A stretch of DNA of 54,371 nt from an uncultured Faecalibacterium sp. (lineage in GTDB: Bacteria > Bacillota > Clostridia > Oscillospirales > Ruminococcaceae): NCBI GenBank assembly GCA_934561485.1, contig CAKTGS010000003.1:1-54371 (forward strand), in the 5' to 3' direction. The notes below the pieces were generated by a model. The model was not told the DNA's origin. It searched no databases and saw nothing but the letters and a program-made list of their open reading frames with translations. A program made the translations under genes and the position numbers. Shown in pieces: positions 31,354-39,505 of this stretch (position 1 is its first letter; every line of letters begins with the position of its first letter).

Positions 31354-32544
31354 TTAGCCATTGGCGGCGATCTCCAGCGCAACAAAACCGCCCTGAACCA
31401 CAACATCGGCACCCAGCTCCACATCACCCAGAATGGTTTCCATCAGCTTGTTGAAGGCAAAATCCGAAGAAACGGTGATCTCGTAGGGGCTGAACAGATC
31501 CAGCTCCAGGTTGGTGGGTACACCGTAGAACATGGTTTTCTGGGCAGCAGAGGTCTGCGCCGTACCGGAGCAGGGCGTCAGATTGCTGTTCAGGCAGTAG
31601 CGGACGCTCAGACCACCGTCTTTGATGACACCGGTGTTGGGGTTGTCGGTGTCCGGCGTGATCTCATAGACCGGCTTCTTTTCGCCGGTGCCGCGCACAT
31701 CGCCGAAAGCGATCAGGTCCTTCTTGTGCAGGAACAGCACGGCACCGCCCACAACGCTCTCGTCACCGCCGTAGGCCAGTGCAATCCTGCGCAGGGTGGT
31801 AGCATCCACAACGCCCTTGGAACTTGCCACGGCTGCCTGGATGGTAGGGTTCAGCTTGCTGGCCTGCAGCTGCTTGGTGATCAGGGCCGAAGCGTTCTTG
31901 CGCAGGCTCACAAGGGCCTGCTCGCGGACCTTTGCCTCATACAGCAGCGGGGTCTGCTTCTTTGCCTGCTTGCTGATGTAGGAAAGCACCGCGACCGATT
32001 CCGGATTGATGGTCACCGTATCAAAATCGGCTTCTGCCACGGTGGCCTCATTGCCCTCGGTCTGCTTGCCTGCGGCTGCTGCATCGGCCTTGACATAAGC
32101 GACCACGTTGCTGCGCATTCCTTCGCAGTTGACGATCTTTACCATGTCCACGATGCTGGAAACCTTGGCACCAACCGTATCATTGATGCCGGAAACGGCT
32201 GTGGGGGCCGCCAGCTGACCGCTGCTCATCAGGGTGGAGCGAACTTCCTTTGCCGAAATGGTCTCGGTGCGGGTCTCCCTGAACTTCTGCGCACGGGTCT
32301 CATCCTCGGTGAGATCGGCGGCAGGGTTCTCGACCGGCGTACCGGTGGAGGTCATCTTGGCCGCGATGGAACGGCGGCGCTGCTCTGCTTCGTACTGCGC
32401 GATCCGCTTGGAAACAGCGTCTGCTTCCTGCTCCAGCTCATTCAGGGCGGTCTGATCAAGGGACACGTCCTCGGCTTTGGTGCGGATCTCTGCTGCACGG
32501 GCGCGCAGCTCTTCAATGGTCATTTCTTCGATTTTCTTTTTCAT
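31354..32544 (-). CDS. HK97-family major capsid protein
   Basis: This 396-residue protein has a helical N-terminal delta (scaffold-like) domain (KKKIEEMTIEELRARAAEIR to about residue 100), then the HK97 fold with APTAVSGINDTVGAKVSSIV, NNPTIQAA-like spine helix and FLHKKDLIAFGDVRG. The N-terminal part is probably removed by the neighbouring prohead protease. It is the most abundant virion protein expected. Confidence 0.92.
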   Translation of the reverse strand: MKKKIEEMTIEELRARAAEIRTKAEDVSLDQTALNELEQEADAVSKRIAQYEAEQRRRSIAAKMTSTGTPVENPAADLTEDETRAQKFRETRTETISAKEVRSTLMSSGQLAAPTAVSGINDTVGAKVSSIVDMVKIVNCEGMRSNVVAYVKADAAAAGKQTEGNEATVAEADFDTVTINPESVAVLSYISKQAKKQTPLLYEAKVREQALVSLRKNASALITKQLQASKLNPTIQAAVASSKGVVDATTLRRIALAYGGDESVVGGAVLFLHKKDLIAFGDVRGTGEKKPVYEITPDTDNPNTGVIKDGGLSVRYCLNSNLTPCSGTAQTSAAQKTMFYGVPTNLELDLFSPYEITVSSDFAFNKLMETILGDVELGADVVVQGGFVALEIAANG

Positions 32545-32548
32545 AGTG

Positions 32549-33190
32549 TTACACTCCCAAAAGTTTCAGATGAATGCGTTTGACGGTATTTGCCCGCTGC
32601 AGTCGCTCCGCTGCCATCTCTTCAATCACTCCGTTGGAGAAATTCCGGGCACTGATGGATGTGGCATCGTTGGCCGGAAGGCTCACGGCGCTCACATCGT
32701 ACAGTTTCTTTACTTTGGTGATGGTACGGGTCATGGTAACAAACCCGGTTTCGTGATCTTCCGTTAATTCTCGCTTGTCCTCCGCCACCACAAAACCGAA
32801 GGACATCTTATCCGTGTAGCCACCCTTGATCTCGGCATACAGCTGCCGTCCGTTTTCTGTGCCGCTGAGATCGGCCGTGATCTTCAGGCCGGTATTGTCT
32901 GCAGTGCAGGTCAGGGTGTTATTCTTTGTCCGGGCAAACACACGGCCGGTGTGGTTGTACTGAAAAATTACATCGGCCATATCGCATTCTTTAAAAGCCG
33001 CCGGGTCGATCTGCTCCAGAATCCTGTAATCCTTGCCCTCATAGAGCACATAAGGCTGATTGAAGGTGGCGGCATAGCCTTCCACGATCATGGCGGCATC
33101 TCCGCTGTCAGCGACAGAGCGGACGGAAAGCTGCATGGAGCGATACTCCCGGCCATCCGCCAGCTTTTTCAGAAGCTTCTCATTTTCCAT
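32549..33190 (-). CDS. HK97-family prohead protease
   Basis: This 213-residue U35 peptidase matures the capsid. It has MIVEGYAATFNQPY at the start, the catalytic His in FQYNHTGRVFARTK and catalytic Ser in YTDKMSFGFVVAED; the ALPAND-like motif reads VSLPANDATSISAR. It lies between portal and capsid genes and overlaps the portal end by eleven bases. Confidence 0.92.
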   Translation of the reverse strand: MENEKLLKKLADGREYRSMQLSVRSVADSGDAAMIVEGYAATFNQPYVLYEGKDYRILEQIDPAAFKECDMADVIFQYNHTGRVFARTKNNTLTCTADNTGLKITADLSGTENGRQLYAEIKGGYTDKMSFGFVVAEDKRELTEDHETGFVTMTRTITKVKKLYDVSAVSLPANDATSISARNFSNGVIEEMAAERLQRANTVKRIHLKLLGV

Positions 33191-34367
33191 CAGGTTTGTT
33201 TTCTCCCTTCTTTGTCATGCTGCCATCCTGGTTGAGCAGATAATACTCACCGCGGATCGTATATGCTTTGCCCTGCTCATCCGGCAGCGGGTCGAGGTTC
33301 CAGATTTCACGGATCTCATCACGGTTCATGATGCCGCGGTCTGCCATCTGGGCGGAAACGTTGAGCTTTTCCGTATTGCTCATGTATTGCAACCGGTTGC
33401 TGGTTGCCATGATCTGGGTGCCGCGAGAGCGTTCGTTGTCGCTGAACAGCATCCGGCTCACAACATCACTGAACTGGATCGCAAACGGCTTGATGCGCCC
33501 TTCGTAGAAAGCGTTCCAGGCATCACCGTAGGCCTTGTTTTGTACAATATCTTCGTTGACGCCGAAATAATCGAACACATTGGTACGGATGCGCTCCATT
33601 TCTTCCGAGCTGGCAACATAAGGCGTGGCTTTCAGCTGCTGGATATTGGCATAGGTGTTCGGAAAAAGCAGCACGCCGCCGCCTTCACCCTGCAGGTTTT
33701 CTTTGTTGAAACTTTCCCGGGCTTCCCGCAGGTCTTTTGGCGTTGCAAAGTTCTTCAGCTGCGCCATGAAACGAAAGGAAGCGGAATTTTTAACGGCCTC
33801 CTGAATGCCCTGATTCTGAATGCTTACCAGGTCCATGGTAGGGTTCAGTGCCCGGTTATCTTCGCCAAAAAGATCATTGCGGTACTGGAACTTCGTCATC
33901 ACACCGCAGTCTGCAAGGGCAATGCTGGCCTGCTTTCCGGTCACAAACGTATACCTGAGCCAATAAGTTCCTTCATTCCGAAAAAGCTCACACTGCGCCG
34001 GAAGCACCGGAAAGATGCCGTTGAGTTGGCCGAAGTCATCGAATACCGGGAGAATGAAAGCTGTGTTCTGCATATCCAGGATCGTGGACAGCCGATAAAG
34101 GAACTGCCCCCAAGTCTGCCACTCGTTCGGGCCATGCCGCAGCTTGGTCTGCAGCACCGGGTCGGCGCTGCCCAGAATCTTTACGCTGAGCTTGCTGACA
34201 TGGTTTGCCGTTGCATGGACAGATGCGCGAATGATCTCGCTTTCATAGAGTTCACCTTTCCAGCTGGTAAAGCTGGGCGTGTATCCATCCAGCAGCGTAA
34301 AAACAGATCCGGCAGACTTGATGAGCCTCCGGTGGCTCAAACGCCCCAGTGTTTCAAACAAATTCAT
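33180..34367 (-). CDS. Phage portal protein
   Basis: This 395-residue HK97-type portal forms the dodecameric DNA channel. The N-terminal SWKGELYESEIIRASVHATA and KLRHGPNEWQTWGQFLYRLS segments and the C-terminal GIMNRDEIREIWNLDPLPDE are typical. It starts four bases after the terminase large subunit gene. Confidence 0.92.
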   Translation of the reverse strand: MNLFETLGRLSHRRLIKSAGSVFTLLDGYTPSFTSWKGELYESEIIRASVHATANHVSKLSVKILGSADPVLQTKLRHGPNEWQTWGQFLYRLSTILDMQNTAFILPVFDDFGQLNGIFPVLPAQCELFRNEGTYWLRYTFVTGKQASIALADCGVMTKFQYRNDLFGEDNRALNPTMDLVSIQNQGIQEAVKNSASFRFMAQLKNFATPKDLREARESFNKENLQGEGGGVLLFPNTYANIQQLKATPYVASSEEMERIRTNVFDYFGVNEDIVQNKAYGDAWNAFYEGRIKPFAIQFSDVVSRMLFSDNERSRGTQIMATSNRLQYMSNTEKLNVSAQMADRGIMNRDEIREIWNLDPLPDEQGKAYTIRGEYYLLNQDGSMTKKGENKPDGK

Positions 34368-34371
34368 GTGG

Positions 34372-36021
34372 TCACTCCTCGTTTTTCAGCTGCTGGCCGA
34401 TCTCCGCAGCCCATTTCTGCCGCACCGTCATGGCGTCCAGCAGGGCGGCGCATCCATCAATGTGGTCGGTCACACTGATCTTGACCGGGCGCATTCGTCC
34501 ACTGTCTACCTCAACCTTCATACCGGTGTTGAGCATGTGTGCCTTGAGCAGATCGTTGTCCCCAAAATCAAAAACGCCGTCCCGCACAAGCCCTTCTGTT
34601 TCACGGATGACAGGCGTCAGGTTGAAGCCCTGGAACACATCGTCCATCTGGAAACCGTAGGCAGCCATATCCTGTACCAGGTACTGAGCCGTATATCGGT
34701 CGTAGCCGACTTTCAGCGGCAGGATCTCATACTGCTCCACCAGGTTGCAGAACCAGCGAAAGCAGTCATGATAATCCACAAAGTTCTCGCCGCTCAGGGT
34801 CAGCAGGCCGCGTTGCACATAAATGGCATAGGGCAGGCCATCCCGTGCGGTGGCTTCCTCCAGCTTTTCGGCCGGAAGAAAGAAGTGCGCCAAAACATGC
34901 AGTCTGCCTTTCCGTTCAACAACGGCCACGCAGGCCGTCAGATCTGTGGTACGGCTCAGGTCGATGCCGCCTACGCAGTAGCTCGACCGGAAATTTTCCA
35001 TCTGCAATGCCGGACCGCAGCAGCGTGCCACGGCTTCGGTTGGCAGCCATGCCTGGCTGCTGCTTTGCTTGAGATTGCAATACTTGACGATAAACTCTGC
35101 CCGTTTGGAAAGGCTGCCCTCGGCAATGGCGATCTCCTCCAGCAGATAGTCCACCGACACGGACACGCCCAGATTGGGATTTGATTTCCGCAGTTCGTTG
35201 ATATCGTTCCATTTTTCGATGTCATCAATCATATAGAGGAACGGTGCCAGCCGCTGCTCGCGGGAATCCCCCAGCAGGAAGCGGGTGCTGCGTTTGATAA
35301 GCTCGTCATAAATGCCCTCGTTGATATAGCCCGCCGTGCTGATGCTCAGGATCAGCGGCTGCCGCCGGGCACCAAGGGCACTTTTCATGACCTCATACTG
35401 TTTTAAGCCCTGATCTCCCGGCCAGGATGCGATCTCATCACATACCGTCAGAGACGGATTGAAGCCATCGGATTTTTTGGCATTGAACGCGATCTTTTTG
35501 ACACTGCTGTTGGTTCTCTCCACATACAGGTCAGACTTGCGCCGTTTGAGACGGCGTGCCAGCTCCGGCTCTGCCATGGTGGACTGGTAAAAAGCCTCAT
35601 ACACCAAATCGGCCTGATCCAGCTTGGGAGCAACGCAGTAGGTCTTTGCGCCATATTCGCCGTCAAGAAAGGTGCAATAGCTGATGATGGCAGAGGCGAA
35701 GAGCGTTTTGCCGTTTTTGCGGGCCACGATCAGGAGAACTTCGCGGAACTGCCGGTTGCCCATGCCGTCCATGATGCCAAAAACAACGGAAACGAAGGCC
35801 TTTTGCCAAAGCTCCAGCTTGAGGGTGTCTGATCGGCCTTCGCTGTGGTGGCAGAATGTTTCAATGTAGCGAATCGCCTTGTTCGCCCGTTTTTGATCAA
35901 AGAAAAAGGACTGCTTCTGCAGTCCTTCAATCAAATATCGGTAAAACATCTTGATCCACTTGCCCACCACAATGCTGCCATTTTCGATGGCTTGGTAGTA
36001 GGCCAGCAGGTAGTTATCCAT
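34372..36021 (-). CDS. Terminase large subunit
   Basis: This 549-residue packaging motor has the N-terminal ATPase with Walker A ARKNGKTLFASA (about residues 99-110) and Walker B SLTVCDEIASW, and a C-terminal nuclease with the acidic GGIDLSRTTDLTA and later KVGYDRYTAQYLVQDMA segments. It belongs to the P27/HK97-like group that cuts at cos sites. Its start overlaps the small subunit gene by eight bases. Confidence 0.93.
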   Translation of the reverse strand: MDNYLLAYYQAIENGSIVVGKWIKMFYRYLIEGLQKQSFFFDQKRANKAIRYIETFCHHSEGRSDTLKLELWQKAFVSVVFGIMDGMGNRQFREVLLIVARKNGKTLFASAIISYCTFLDGEYGAKTYCVAPKLDQADLVYEAFYQSTMAEPELARRLKRRKSDLYVERTNSSVKKIAFNAKKSDGFNPSLTVCDEIASWPGDQGLKQYEVMKSALGARRQPLILSISTAGYINEGIYDELIKRSTRFLLGDSREQRLAPFLYMIDDIEKWNDINELRKSNPNLGVSVSVDYLLEEIAIAEGSLSKRAEFIVKYCNLKQSSSQAWLPTEAVARCCGPALQMENFRSSYCVGGIDLSRTTDLTACVAVVERKGRLHVLAHFFLPAEKLEEATARDGLPYAIYVQRGLLTLSGENFVDYHDCFRWFCNLVEQYEILPLKVGYDRYTAQYLVQDMAAYGFQMDDVFQGFNLTPVIRETEGLVRDGVFDFGDNDLLKAHMLNTGMKVEVDSGRMRPVKISVTDHIDGCAALLDAMTVRQKWAAEIGQQLKNEE

Positions 36022-36358
36022 CGTTCTGCATCTCCGTCAGGCGATCCTTGGGCGCGGGCGACTTGCCAAGCTCCTTGATGATGGTGAGCATGGTCTGCAG
36101 GGTGCGGTTGGCCGCATCTGCGTGCTTGGGCAGTTCCTTGACCAGCGGGTTTGCATAGATGTTCTCACGGCCCTTGACGTACTCCTTCGAGGTGACAAGC
36201 TTCCCGTCCTCTTCATCCAGCGCGTCACGAATATTCTGGATCACGCGGGCCTGTACGTCATACTGCTCCACTGCCTGCAAAAAGAGCGCGTTTTTGTCCA
36301 CGCCGTAACTCTTGGCCATTTTGAGCAGTTTGGCACGGGTCGTGCTTTTCTGTGCCAT
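36014..36358 (-). CDS. Terminase small subunit (P27 family)
   Basis: This 114-residue protein recognises phage DNA for packaging. It is helical, with AKLLKMAKSYGVDKNALFLQ, and ends in the P27-type VKELPKHADAANRTLQTM and LGKSPAPKDRL segments. The chosen ATG follows AAAGGAG; an upstream TTG overlaps that site. Confidence 0.88.
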   Translation of the reverse strand: MAQKSTTRAKLLKMAKSYGVDKNALFLQAVEQYDVQARVIQNIRDALDEEDGKLVTSKEYVKGRENIYANPLVKELPKHADAANRTLQTMLTIIKELGKSPAPKDRLTEMQNDG

Positions 36359-36466
36359 CTCTTCACAACTCCTTTCCAAAAAAATCCCTGCGCACCCGAG
36401 AGCGGAAAAATGAACCTTGCCCCTCGGTCTCCTGGGTCTGTCAAAATTTTTTTGATAGGGGGGATA

Positions 36467-36760
36467 TCAACGCGGAATCACCCGGCCGAACGCATCCACA
36501 GAATACCTCTTTCGGTTACCATGCAATTTTAAATGGCAGCTCCGGCACACCAGTTCCAGATTGTCCCAGTTCAAGGACACTGCCGGATCATTGATGTTGT
36601 CCGGTGTCAGGTGAATCTTGTGGTGTACGATCTCGCCCGCAGTGATCTTGTTTTCCCGCAGGCATTCTTCGCACAGCCCGCCCACGCTGGCAGCGTATGC
36701 ATCACGGCACTGCTGCCACGTTTTGCTTTTGTAAAATCCCTGTGCAAAATCTTTGGCCAT
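36467..36760 (-). CDS. HNH endonuclease next to terminase
   Basis: This 97-residue protein has the HNH core: Cys pair GLCEECLRE, catalytic HHKIHLTPDNI, and the second Cys pair VCRSCHLKLHG. HNH proteins in this position assist terminase in cos cleavage in HK97-like and Gram-positive phages. It is the first gene of the leftward packaging/structural unit. Confidence 0.9.
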   Translation of the reverse strand: MAKDFAQGFYKSKTWQQCRDAYAASVGGLCEECLRENKITAGEIVHHKIHLTPDNINDPAVSLNWDNLELVCRSCHLKLHGNRKRYSVDAFGRVIPR

Positions 36761-36786
36761 TCGTCAAAAAATATGCATCGAATGCA

Positions 36787-36815
36787 TTGACATACTTATA
36801 TAAGTATGATATAAT
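36787..36815 (+). promoter_or_regulatory. Near-perfect promoter with 18-bp palindromic operator
   Basis: Perfect TTGACA (36787-36792), 17-base spacer and perfect TATAAT (36810-36815). The spacer is filled by the perfect palindrome CATACTTATATAAGTATG (36791-36808), a likely repressor site. It points opposite to all structural genes. Confidence 0.8.
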
Positions 36816-36839
36816 AATAAACGAAAGGAGGACATCCCA

Positions 36840-36962
36840 ATGGGAAAACACGATAAAAAATATAGCCCCTCAGAAAAAGCAGACATCATCGCAAGTATCG
36901 CGTCGATTATCGCAAGCATCGTAACCGTGACAATTGCAATTCTACAATTCCTGAAGAGCTAA
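36840..36962 (+). CDS. 40-residue single-span membrane peptide
   Basis: A 40-codon gene with an optimal ribosome site (AAAGGAGG, eight bases before ATG). The product is a charged N terminus (MGKHDKKYSPSEKAD) followed by one hydrophobic helix (IIASIASIIASIVTVTIAIL) and a short basic tail. It has its own promoter, operator and terminator. Its size and layout resemble type I toxin or holin-like peptides, but no family is recognised. It lies antisense to the late operon's leader. Confidence 0.7.
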   Translation: MGKHDKKYSPSEKADIIASIASIIASIVTVTIAILQFLKS

Positions 36963-37016
36963 CAGGCAAGGGTGAGGGAACGCTGGAACGTTCCTTCACC
37001 TTGTCCTGCCTGTTAT
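36961..37016 (+). terminator. Terminator of the small membrane-peptide gene
   Basis: A long hairpin with outer arms AACAGGCA and TGCCTGTT and inner arms GGGTGAGGGAACG and CGTTCCTTCACC, followed by TTATTATA. Confidence 0.8.
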
Positions 37017-37045
37017 TATACCATGAGCAAAAGGAGACGACAAGC

Positions 37046-37219
37046 ATGAAAATTCTGATATTTCTGTCCACCTATCTGCTTGCCATCCACAACTTTGTCT
37101 ATGGATGGAAGCACGGCATGAACTGGCTCATCTGGCTCGGAACCGCCCTCGCGGTTTTCTCCCTGATCGCCAACATTGTTGCGGAGGTTCTCAAATGGGA
37201 AGAACGTCATCAGAAGTAA
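37046..37219 (+). CDS. 57-residue membrane protein
   Basis: Starts MKILIFLSTYLLAIHNFVYG after AAAGGAG, with two hydrophobic segments (residues 2-17 and 26-48) and a charged C terminus ending EERHQK. No family is recognised. It overlaps the following ribbon-helix-helix gene by 25 bases, so the two are translated together. It may be expressed by readthrough from the promoter at 36787 or from one not seen. Confidence 0.6.
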   Translation: MKILIFLSTYLLAIHNFVYGWKHGMNWLIWLGTALAVFSLIANIVAEVLKWEERHQK

Positions 37220-37371
37220 AAAACCGATACAACAAGAAAACGTATTCGCAGTGGTCTGCGGCTCTCCGCAAAGACGACTTTGAACGCATCGAACAGCTGC
37301 GCGGCGAGATGAGCCGTGCGGCATTCTTGAAGATGCTGGTTGAGAAATATTGCCAGGATTCCGAAGAATGA
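37195..37371 (+). CDS. Ribbon-helix-helix (Arc/CopG-like) DNA-binding protein
   Basis: This 58-residue protein has GGAGG seven bases before its ATG. The pattern of a short strand (YSQWSAALRKDD), helix (FERIEQLRGEM), turn at SRAAF and second helix (LKMLVEKYCQ) matches the RHH fold. Dimeric RHH proteins bind short palindromes; the 18-bp palindrome in the promoter at 36787 is an obvious candidate target. That link is inferred. Confidence 0.65.
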   Translation: MGRTSSEVKNRYNKKTYSQWSAALRKDDFERIEQLRGEMSRAAFLKMLVEKYCQDSEE

Positions 37372-37381
37372 AATAGGTTCC

Positions 37382-37420
37382 AAAAGAGGAGAACTCGGGT
37401 TGAGTTCTCCTCTTTTTTAG
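37382..37420. terminator. Bidirectional terminator of the rightward islet
   Basis: AAAAGAGGAGAACTC-loop-GAGTTCTCCTCTTTTTT, a perfect long stem with T-run rightward and a shorter T-run leftward. Confidence 0.85.
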
Positions 37421-37665
37421 TAACAGAACCTCGTGCACAGCTGCCGCGCACCTGGGAAGATACTGCTGCCCGCAATATCCAGCGGCCCCGCCGGGGTGCA
37501 GGCCCTGACGGTACCGCAGATAGCAAAATAAAATTGCCCGGCTGGTACATTCAGGCTGTTGGGTGAGTAAATGTGTGTTCCCCTGTTGCAGCCGAGCAGC
37601 ACAAAGCCCGCAGGGTGCCGGATGCTCTCCGGTTCCTTGCGGCTTTTGCAGTGTAATAATACCAC
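37417..37665 (-). CDS. Doubtful 82-codon reading frame in the late leader
   Basis: An open frame ends (TAA) right at the terminator hairpin. It would read GFVLLGCNRGTHIYSPNSL and GSSIFPGARQLCTRF, and is Cys-rich. Its only start candidate is a GTG inside the predicted -10 region, with no ribosome site and no internal ATG. It may equally be an untranslated leader or a regulatory RNA. Confidence 0.2.
   Translation of the reverse strand: MVLLHCKSRKEPESIRHPAGFVLLGCNRGTHIYSPNSLNVPAGQFYFAICGTVRACTPAGPLDIAGSSIFPGARQLCTRFCY
37656..37661 (-). promoter_or_regulatory. Candidate activator-dependent late promoter (-10)
   Basis: Minus-strand TGG-TATTAT, an extended -10, lies 10 bases downstream of the repeat array. 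No good -35 exists at 16-18 bases; that region is occupied by the last AAACAGTGC repeat. Confidence 0.45.
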
Positions 37666-37670
37666 AGGTG

Positions 37671-37751
37671 AAACAGTGCAAAACAGTGCGCATTGGCCCC
37701 AAAACAGTGCAAAACAGTGCGTCTTGCATCAAAAACAGTGCAAAACAGTGC
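37671..37751. repeat. Six AAACAGTGC repeats with 31-base periodicity
   Basis: AAACAGTGC occurs at 37671, 37681, 37702, 37712, 37733 and 37743. The start-to-start spacings are 10, 21, 10, 21, 10, so three 10-base pairs repeat every 31 bases, about three DNA turns. The array lies between the DUF1492 regulator gene and a -10-like element facing the late genes. Confidence 0.85.
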
Positions 37752-37753
37752 GC

Positions 37754-38173
37754 TCACGGGCTTTCCGGGATGTCCAGCGCCTGCACAGCTTTCTTGTGCC
37801 GCCGATATACCCGGCTCGTATCCATCCCGATCTTGACGGCGATCTGCTCCCACTTCATGCCGCCGATGTACCGCATATACAGGATGCCGTAATCCTGTAT
37901 ATCAACGGTTTGGGCCATCGTGTCCAGAACTTCCTTGCAGATTTTCTGGCACTCCATGACCTGAGCGTTTGCCTCCTGCATGGCTTCCATGATGCGTTCC
38001 ACCGCTCTGGGCAATGCCTGACCGTCACCAGCCCCGCCGGGCATCCCAGACAACACCTGTGTAACGTGCTCGGCATCAGCGCGGCACCGCTCCACCTCAT
38101 CCAATTTTACTTTTTCCATCCGGGCGGCCCTGCGATACCGCCGCAGCCATTGTTTTTTCTCTTCATAGGTCAT
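37754..38173 (-). CDS. DUF1492 / sigma-70 region 4-like phage regulator
   Basis: This 139-residue protein begins MTYEEKKQWLRRYRRA, has the LSGMPGGAGDGQALPRAV motif characteristic of DUF1492, a helical middle, and a C-terminal sigma-region-4-like helix-turn-helix (YIGGMKWEQIAVKIGMDTSR). Proteins of this class (ArpU/RinA-like) switch on phage late genes. It is the last gene of the early unit, directly before the periodic repeat array, which is therefore its likely binding site. Confidence 0.8.
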   Translation of the reverse strand: MTYEEKKQWLRRYRRAARMEKVKLDEVERCRADAEHVTQVLSGMPGGAGDGQALPRAVERIMEAMQEANAQVMECQKICKEVLDTMAQTVDIQDYGILYMRYIGGMKWEQIAVKIGMDTSRVYRRHKKAVQALDIPESP

Positions 38174-38188
38174 CGGGCCACCCCCCTG

Positions 38189-39505
38189 TTACCACCCCGC
38201 CGGGAGCGGGGCGTCTGCATCCCGGAAATCTTCTGCCGGGTCCGGTGCGGGCTGCCACTCGTGATACTGGGGCTGCCACCACATGGGCACCCGGCCGGTT
38301 TCGCCCTCGCGGTTCTTGCTCACCCGCAGGCTGACCTCGAAATAATCATTCGGCCCCTGCAGGCGGCGCTCCCCTGTCACCTCGCTCTCGATGAACACCA
38401 CGGCATCCGCGTCCTGCTCAATGGTGCCGGAGCCGCGCAGATCGCCCAGCGCGGCCTTTCTGGCCCCGCCGTTCCGGTCGGTGCTGCGGTTCAGCTGCAC
38501 CAGCTCCACAATGGTGATGCCGGTCTCCATGGCCAGCTCCTTCAGCTGACGGGTCACATCGGCCAGGCGCTCGTATTCCTTGCGGCCCGGCTGGGTGTCC
38601 GCGATCAGGCCGATGTGGTCGATGAACACGATCCGGGGCCGGTACTTCATCACGCGGGCGCGGATGTCGTCCACCGTCATGCGGGCGCCGTCATCGTAGA
38701 TCAGACCAGTGTGGCCCTTGATCAGGGCAAACGCATTGTTCAGGCTCTCCCGCTCCTCTTCGGTGATCCTGCGGTCCCGCAGGCGGGTGCTGTTGATGCG
38801 GGTCAGCTTGGACATGGTTCGCATCATGAGCTTGCGCCGGTCCTCTTCCATGGTCAGGTAGTAGGTCTGCACGCTGTTGCTCAGGCGCAGAGCCAGGGCC
38901 AGCGCAAGGTCGGTTTTGCCGTGGCCGGGGCGTCCTGCCAGCACCGTGACCATCTTTTCTCCGAACAGGCCCAGTTCATCCAGCTCACTCCATGCCATCT
39001 TGACGCTGGTGTCCGGCTTCTGCAGCCACTGCATGGTCTCGTCCCAGACCTCGGCAAACTCCTTGACGTTTGCGTCCACGCTCTCCCGGCGCAGGTGATC
39101 CTGCACTTTCAGGGCCTCGCTCAGATCCCGGCAGATGCTGTCTGCATCCGCTGCGCTCAGGGTCACGCTGGCGGCCAGCTCTACCAGCAGGCGCTTGCGG
39201 TAATCTTCCAGCACCAGCGCCTCATAGTCCTGTACATGGCTGATGGTGGGCACCGTCTCCGCCGCCGTCACGATCAGGGGCCGGAAATCTGCGCCCAGCA
39301 TCCGCTCCAGGATCACGGCATCCACGTTGTGGCCGCTGTCCAGCTGCAGCTTGATGGCCCCGAACAGCTTCCGGTACGGGCCATCCTCGAACATGGCCGG
39401 TGTCAGGCGCTCCACAGTGGCCCTGCAGGCCGCCGGGTCCAGGATGGCAGCGCCGATCACTGCCAGCTGGTGCTGCTGCGCCGTGGTGATCTTGCCTGCA
39501 CTCAT
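38189..39505 (-). CDS. DnaB-type replicative helicase
   Basis: This 438-residue protein has the DnaB N-terminal domain (QHQLAVIGAAILDPAACRA) and RecA-like helicase core with Walker A LAGRPGHGKTDLALAL, Walker B RIVFIDHIGLI, the VELVQLNRSTDRNGG segment, and the DLRGSGTIEQDADAVVFI motif. It unwinds phage DNA at the fork. It overlaps the preceding initiator gene by four bases. Confidence 0.92.
   Translation of the reverse strand: MSAGKITTAQQHQLAVIGAAILDPAACRATVERLTPAMFEDGPYRKLFGAIKLQLDSGHNVDAVILERMLGADFRPLIVTAAETVPTISHVQDYEALVLEDYRKRLLVELAASVTLSAADADSICRDLSEALKVQDHLRRESVDANVKEFAEVWDETMQWLQKPDTSVKMAWSELDELGLFGEKMVTVLAGRPGHGKTDLALALALRLSNSVQTYYLTMEEDRRKLMMRTMSKLTRINSTRLRDRRITEEERESLNNAFALIKGHTGLIYDDGARMTVDDIRARVMKYRPRIVFIDHIGLIADTQPGRKEYERLADVTRQLKELAMETGITIVELVQLNRSTDRNGGARKAALGDLRGSGTIEQDADAVVFIESEVTGERRLQGPNDYFEVSLRVSKNREGETGRVPMWWQPQYHEWQPAPDPAEDFRDADAPLPAGW

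Noticed and set aside
37671..37751. CRISPR array
   Set aside because: Units are nine bases with 1- and 12-base gaps, far below CRISPR repeat and spacer lengths, and there are no cas genes.
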